Shown here one piece after another: positions 62,232 through 64,000 of a stretch of 64,000 bases of DNA (position 1 is its first letter; every line of letters begins with the position of its first letter). The translations under genes and the position numbers were made by a program. Under the pieces are notes generated by a model that saw nothing but the letters and a program-made list of their open reading frames with translations, made no database searches and was not told where the DNA came from. The DNA comes from Streptomyces sp. C10-9-1 (GTDB lineage Bacteria > Actinomycetota > Actinomycetes > Streptomycetales > Streptomycetaceae), in NCBI RefSeq assembly GCF_024497955.1, contig NZ_JANHKP010000023.1, positions 32,914 through 96,913 of the forward strand. Reading direction: 5' to 3'.

Positions 62232-62255
62232 GGCCTGAGTACGCGTACTCAGGCC
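62232..62255. repeat. Perfect 24-bp loopless palindrome (half-site ggcctgagtacg)
   Basis: The sequence ggcctgagtacg is followed directly by its exact reverse complement. It is centred 43 bases upstream of the small membrane-protein ATG. A loopless palindrome of this length is more like a dimeric regulator operator than a terminator, although it also follows the carboxylase epsilon gene by 88 bases. Confidence 0.6.
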
Positions 62256-62286
62256 GCGTCGCGGCCGGGGCGGCAGGATCGGGGGC

Positions 62287-62415
62287 ATGCTCTGGTCCGA
62301 TCCCGAGAACGAGCCGCCGAAGGAGATGCGCGACATGCAGGCGATGCTGCGCCGCGCGGGCCTGCTGCTGGCCCTCGCGATGCTCGTCGCCATGGTCGCG
62401 ACCGGTCTGCGCTGA
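62287..62415 (+). CDS. 42-residue single-pass membrane protein
   Basis: MLWSDPENEPPKEMRDMQAM precedes a membrane helix (LLLALAMLVAMVATGLR). It is too small for many gene finders. It sits between the carboxylase epsilon gene and maf with a palindrome upstream. The layout appears in other Streptomyces as I remember it. Function unknown. Confidence 0.65.
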   Translation: MLWSDPENEPPKEMRDMQAMLRRAGLLLALAMLVAMVATGLR

Positions 62416-62487
62416 CCGCGCCCGCACGGGCCGCGGGCACCCCTGCCCGGGGCCGGTGCCGGGTGGCGGCGCCCGTAGCATGGCGCC

Positions 62488-63078
62488 ATGCGCCTCGTCC
62501 TCGCCTCCGCCTCCCCCGCCCGCCTCGGACTCCTCCGCCAGGCCGGTTTCGACCCGCACGTCCTGGTCAGCGGCGTGGACGAGGACGCGCTCACCGCTCC
62601 CACCCCCGGGGAGCTGGCGCTGCTGCTGGCCGAGGCCAAGGCGGAGGCCGTCGCGGCCCGCCCCGAGGCGGCCGGCTCGCTGCTGGTGGCCTGCGACTCC
62701 GTGCTCGACCTCGACGGCGTGGCGCACGGCAAGCCCGCCGACGCCGAGGAGGCGACCGCCCGATGGAAGGCGATGCGCGGCAGGGCCGGAGTGCTCAGGA
62801 CCGGGCACTGCGTGATCGACACCGTGACCGGCCGCCGCGCCTCGGCGACCGCGTCGACCACGGTCCGCTTCGGCGAGCCCTCGGACGCGGAGATCGCGGC
62901 CTACGTGGCGAGCGGCGAACCGCTGCACGTGGCGGGGGCCTTCACGCTGGACGGCCGGTCCGCCCCCTTCGTGGACGCGATCGAGGGGGACCACGGCAAC
63001 GTCATCGGGCTGTCGCTGCCCCTGCTGCGCCGGCTGCTCGCCGAGGTGGGGCACTCCGTCACCGACCTGTGGACCTGA
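62488..63078 (+). CDS. maf: Maf-family nucleotide pyrophosphatase
   Basis: A 196-residue Maf protein: LVLASASPARLGLLRQAGF at the start, VACDSVLDLDG, GKPADAEEA and the final DGRSAPFVDAIEGDHGNVIGLSLP. The family hydrolyses dTTP, UTP or modified nucleotides and affects septation. It is cotranscribed with nothing obvious downstream. Confidence 0.92.
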   Translation: MRLVLASASPARLGLLRQAGFDPHVLVSGVDEDALTAPTPGELALLLAEAKAEAVAARPEAAGSLLVACDSVLDLDGVAHGKPADAEEATARWKAMRGRAGVLRTGHCVIDTVTGRRASATASTTVRFGEPSDAEIAAYVASGEPLHVAGAFTLDGRSAPFVDAIEGDHGNVIGLSLPLLRRLLAEVGHSVTDLWT

Positions 63079-63103
63079 GCGCGGGGCCGGCCGCCGCCCC
63101 CGC

Positions 63104-63565
63104 TCAGGCCGGGGCCGCGTCCGGTCCGGCTCCCGACGCCGCAGCCCCGCCCCCGGGTTCCGCGGGCGCGGCCGCGTCGCGTTCGTAGGCGACCAGCGGC
63201 AGGACCACCAGGCCGAGCACGGCCATGAGGAAGGCGAACGCGCCCCAGCCGACCAGTCCCACCGCCAGGGCGCCGAGCACGCCGTGCGCCACGGCGCAGA
63301 CGACGAGCAGGATGCGCGCGACCCTCCCGGGGGCGCGGTCGCGGACCCCGGTCAGCGCCAGCAGCACGGAGCAGGCCGCGAGGAACAGGCCCGAGCCTAT
63401 GCCGAGGGCCCAGGTTCCTCCGGCCATCACCTGCGGGTCCATTCCGTCCAGGGACATGTTCTGGCCCGTCACGAAGCGGGCCATGATGCCGTTGAGCACG
63501 ACGATGCCGACGGCCTCCGCCAGCAGGACAAGCGCGGCCGCCACGGCCACCGTTCTGCGCACCAC
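63104..63565 (-). CDS. Multi-pass membrane protein
   Basis: A 153-residue protein from a GTG start with four membrane segments (VAAALVLLAEAVGIVVLNGI; WALGIGSGLFLAACSVLLAL; ARILLVVCAVAHGVLGALAVG; FLMAVLGLVVLPLVAY) and a disordered Ala/Gly/Pro tail. No domain is recognised. Confidence 0.75.
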   Translation of the reverse strand: MVRRTVAVAAALVLLAEAVGIVVLNGIMARFVTGQNMSLDGMDPQVMAGGTWALGIGSGLFLAACSVLLALTGVRDRAPGRVARILLVVCAVAHGVLGALAVGLVGWGAFAFLMAVLGLVVLPLVAYERDAAAPAEPGGGAAASGAGPDAAPA

Positions 63566-63919
63566 GGCGCCCCCAACCCTCGTTGCCGGACGTACGTACG
63601 ACGACCGGCACGCTACTGACCGGTAGACGCGGGGACAAGAGGTGCGGCACTCCCGGGCGCCCGGCAAAGTTTGATTGGTCCATTCGTAGGGACTCCACAA
63701 AGAATCACCCCGGGCCGGTGGGCCGGTGAACAGAGACCTTGACCACACCGGAGGGCTACTGTGCTGGGAGAGAACCCGTCGTACCGTGATGCGACAAGGG
63801 ATTTCGCGCTCGATCGAGCCTCGAATCACGCTCCGTGTGGGCAAGCTCACCATTGGGGACGGGTCGAAAGGCCGTGTCGGCAGTCCCTAAACTCAGCTTG
63901 TTTCAAGGAGGGAGCCATC
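63566..63919. promoter_or_regulatory. 354-base divergent gap before the carboxylase alpha gene
   Basis: The gap is less GC-rich than its surroundings (for example aaagtttgattggtcc) and probably holds the promoters of both the leftward membrane gene and the rightward alpha-subunit gene. TTTCAAGGAGGGAGCC immediately before 63920 is a very strong ribosome-binding site. I cannot place a -10/-35 pair with confidence. Confidence 0.55.
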
Positions 63920-64000
63920 GTGCGCAAGGTGCTCATCGCCAACCGTGGCGAAATCGCTGTCCGCGTGGCCCGGGCGTGCCGGGATGCGGGGATCCTGAGC
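63920..64000 (+). CDS. Acyl-CoA carboxylase alpha (biotin carboxylase) subunit, partial at right edge
   Basis: From a GTG at 63920 the peptide reads VRKVLIANRGEIAVRVARAC, the N-terminal signature of biotin carboxylases, and continues past the window edge. With the beta and epsilon subunits at 60330-62143 it would form the acyl-CoA carboxylase. Confidence 0.92.
   Translation, partial: MRKVLIANRGEIAVRVARACRDAGILS

Noticed and set aside
62232..62255. A terminator of the carboxylase operon
   Set aside because: It has no loop and is placed close to the next gene's start. An operator is more likely, although termination is not fully excluded.

Overview
The window is high-GC actinobacterial DNA, almost certainly Streptomyces. 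Supporting signs are the codon bias, the frequent GTG/TTG starts, mycothiol genes (mca), an LAETG-type sorting signal and the order of the housekeeping genes in the right half (mca-greA-ilvA-metB-msrA ... hutH-cya-birA-pccB-maf-accA), which resembles the Streptomyces chromosome core as I remember it.

Positions 1 to about 29,040 are the decorating part of a type II aromatic polyketide cluster, most likely a heavily glycosylated anthracycline of the nogalamycin/arugomycin kind (inference). The minimal PKS is not in the window and should lie to the left. Tailoring genes for the aglycone are a didomain aromatase/cyclase (5209-6159) and an ActKR-type ketoreductase (10769-11554). Sugar genes are RmlB, RmlD and a partial RmlC-like epimerase, a 3-C-methyltransferase, a 4-ketoreductase, an acyl-CoA-dehydrogenase-like nitrososynthase candidate, a MycE-type sugar O-methyltransferase and a DesVI-type N,N-dimethyltransferase. 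There are five glycosyltransferases and two heme-less P450-like activators. Oxidative genes are an exported AknOx-like flavin oxidase, a PhyH-family 2-oxoglutarate oxygenase, an intact Rieske oxygenase, and a second Rieske paralog that has lost its [2Fe-2S] domain. A DrrAB-type exporter and a mycothiol-nitroreductase-like DsbA protein (8208-10713) probably give self-protection. The only regulator seen in this part is one MarR protein (17429-17866).

Positions about 29,040 to 31,900 form the border: a spacer, a PadR regulator with a membrane protein, and a small cupin. From about 31,900 the window is chromosome core: mycothiol conjugate amidase, GreA, a second DrrAB-type transporter, threonine deaminase, cystathionine gamma-synthase, MsrA, an Xre/DUF6879 regulatory module, a zinc alcohol dehydrogenase with a divergent regulator, an L,D-transpeptidase, a tiny LAETG wall protein, histidine ammonia-lyase, a GGDEF protein, enoyl-CoA hydratase, adenylate cyclase, biotin ligase, the acyl-CoA carboxylase beta and epsilon subunits, Maf, and the start of the biotin carboxylase subunit at the right edge.

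The most notable observation is the Rieske-less paralog at 21617-22585. It aligns with the intact enzyme at 27900-29039 except for a missing, in-frame 49-residue block. That block is bounded in the intact gene by a 10-bp direct repeat, which suggests a recombination-made, Rieske-free oxygenase that kept its mononuclear iron ligands.
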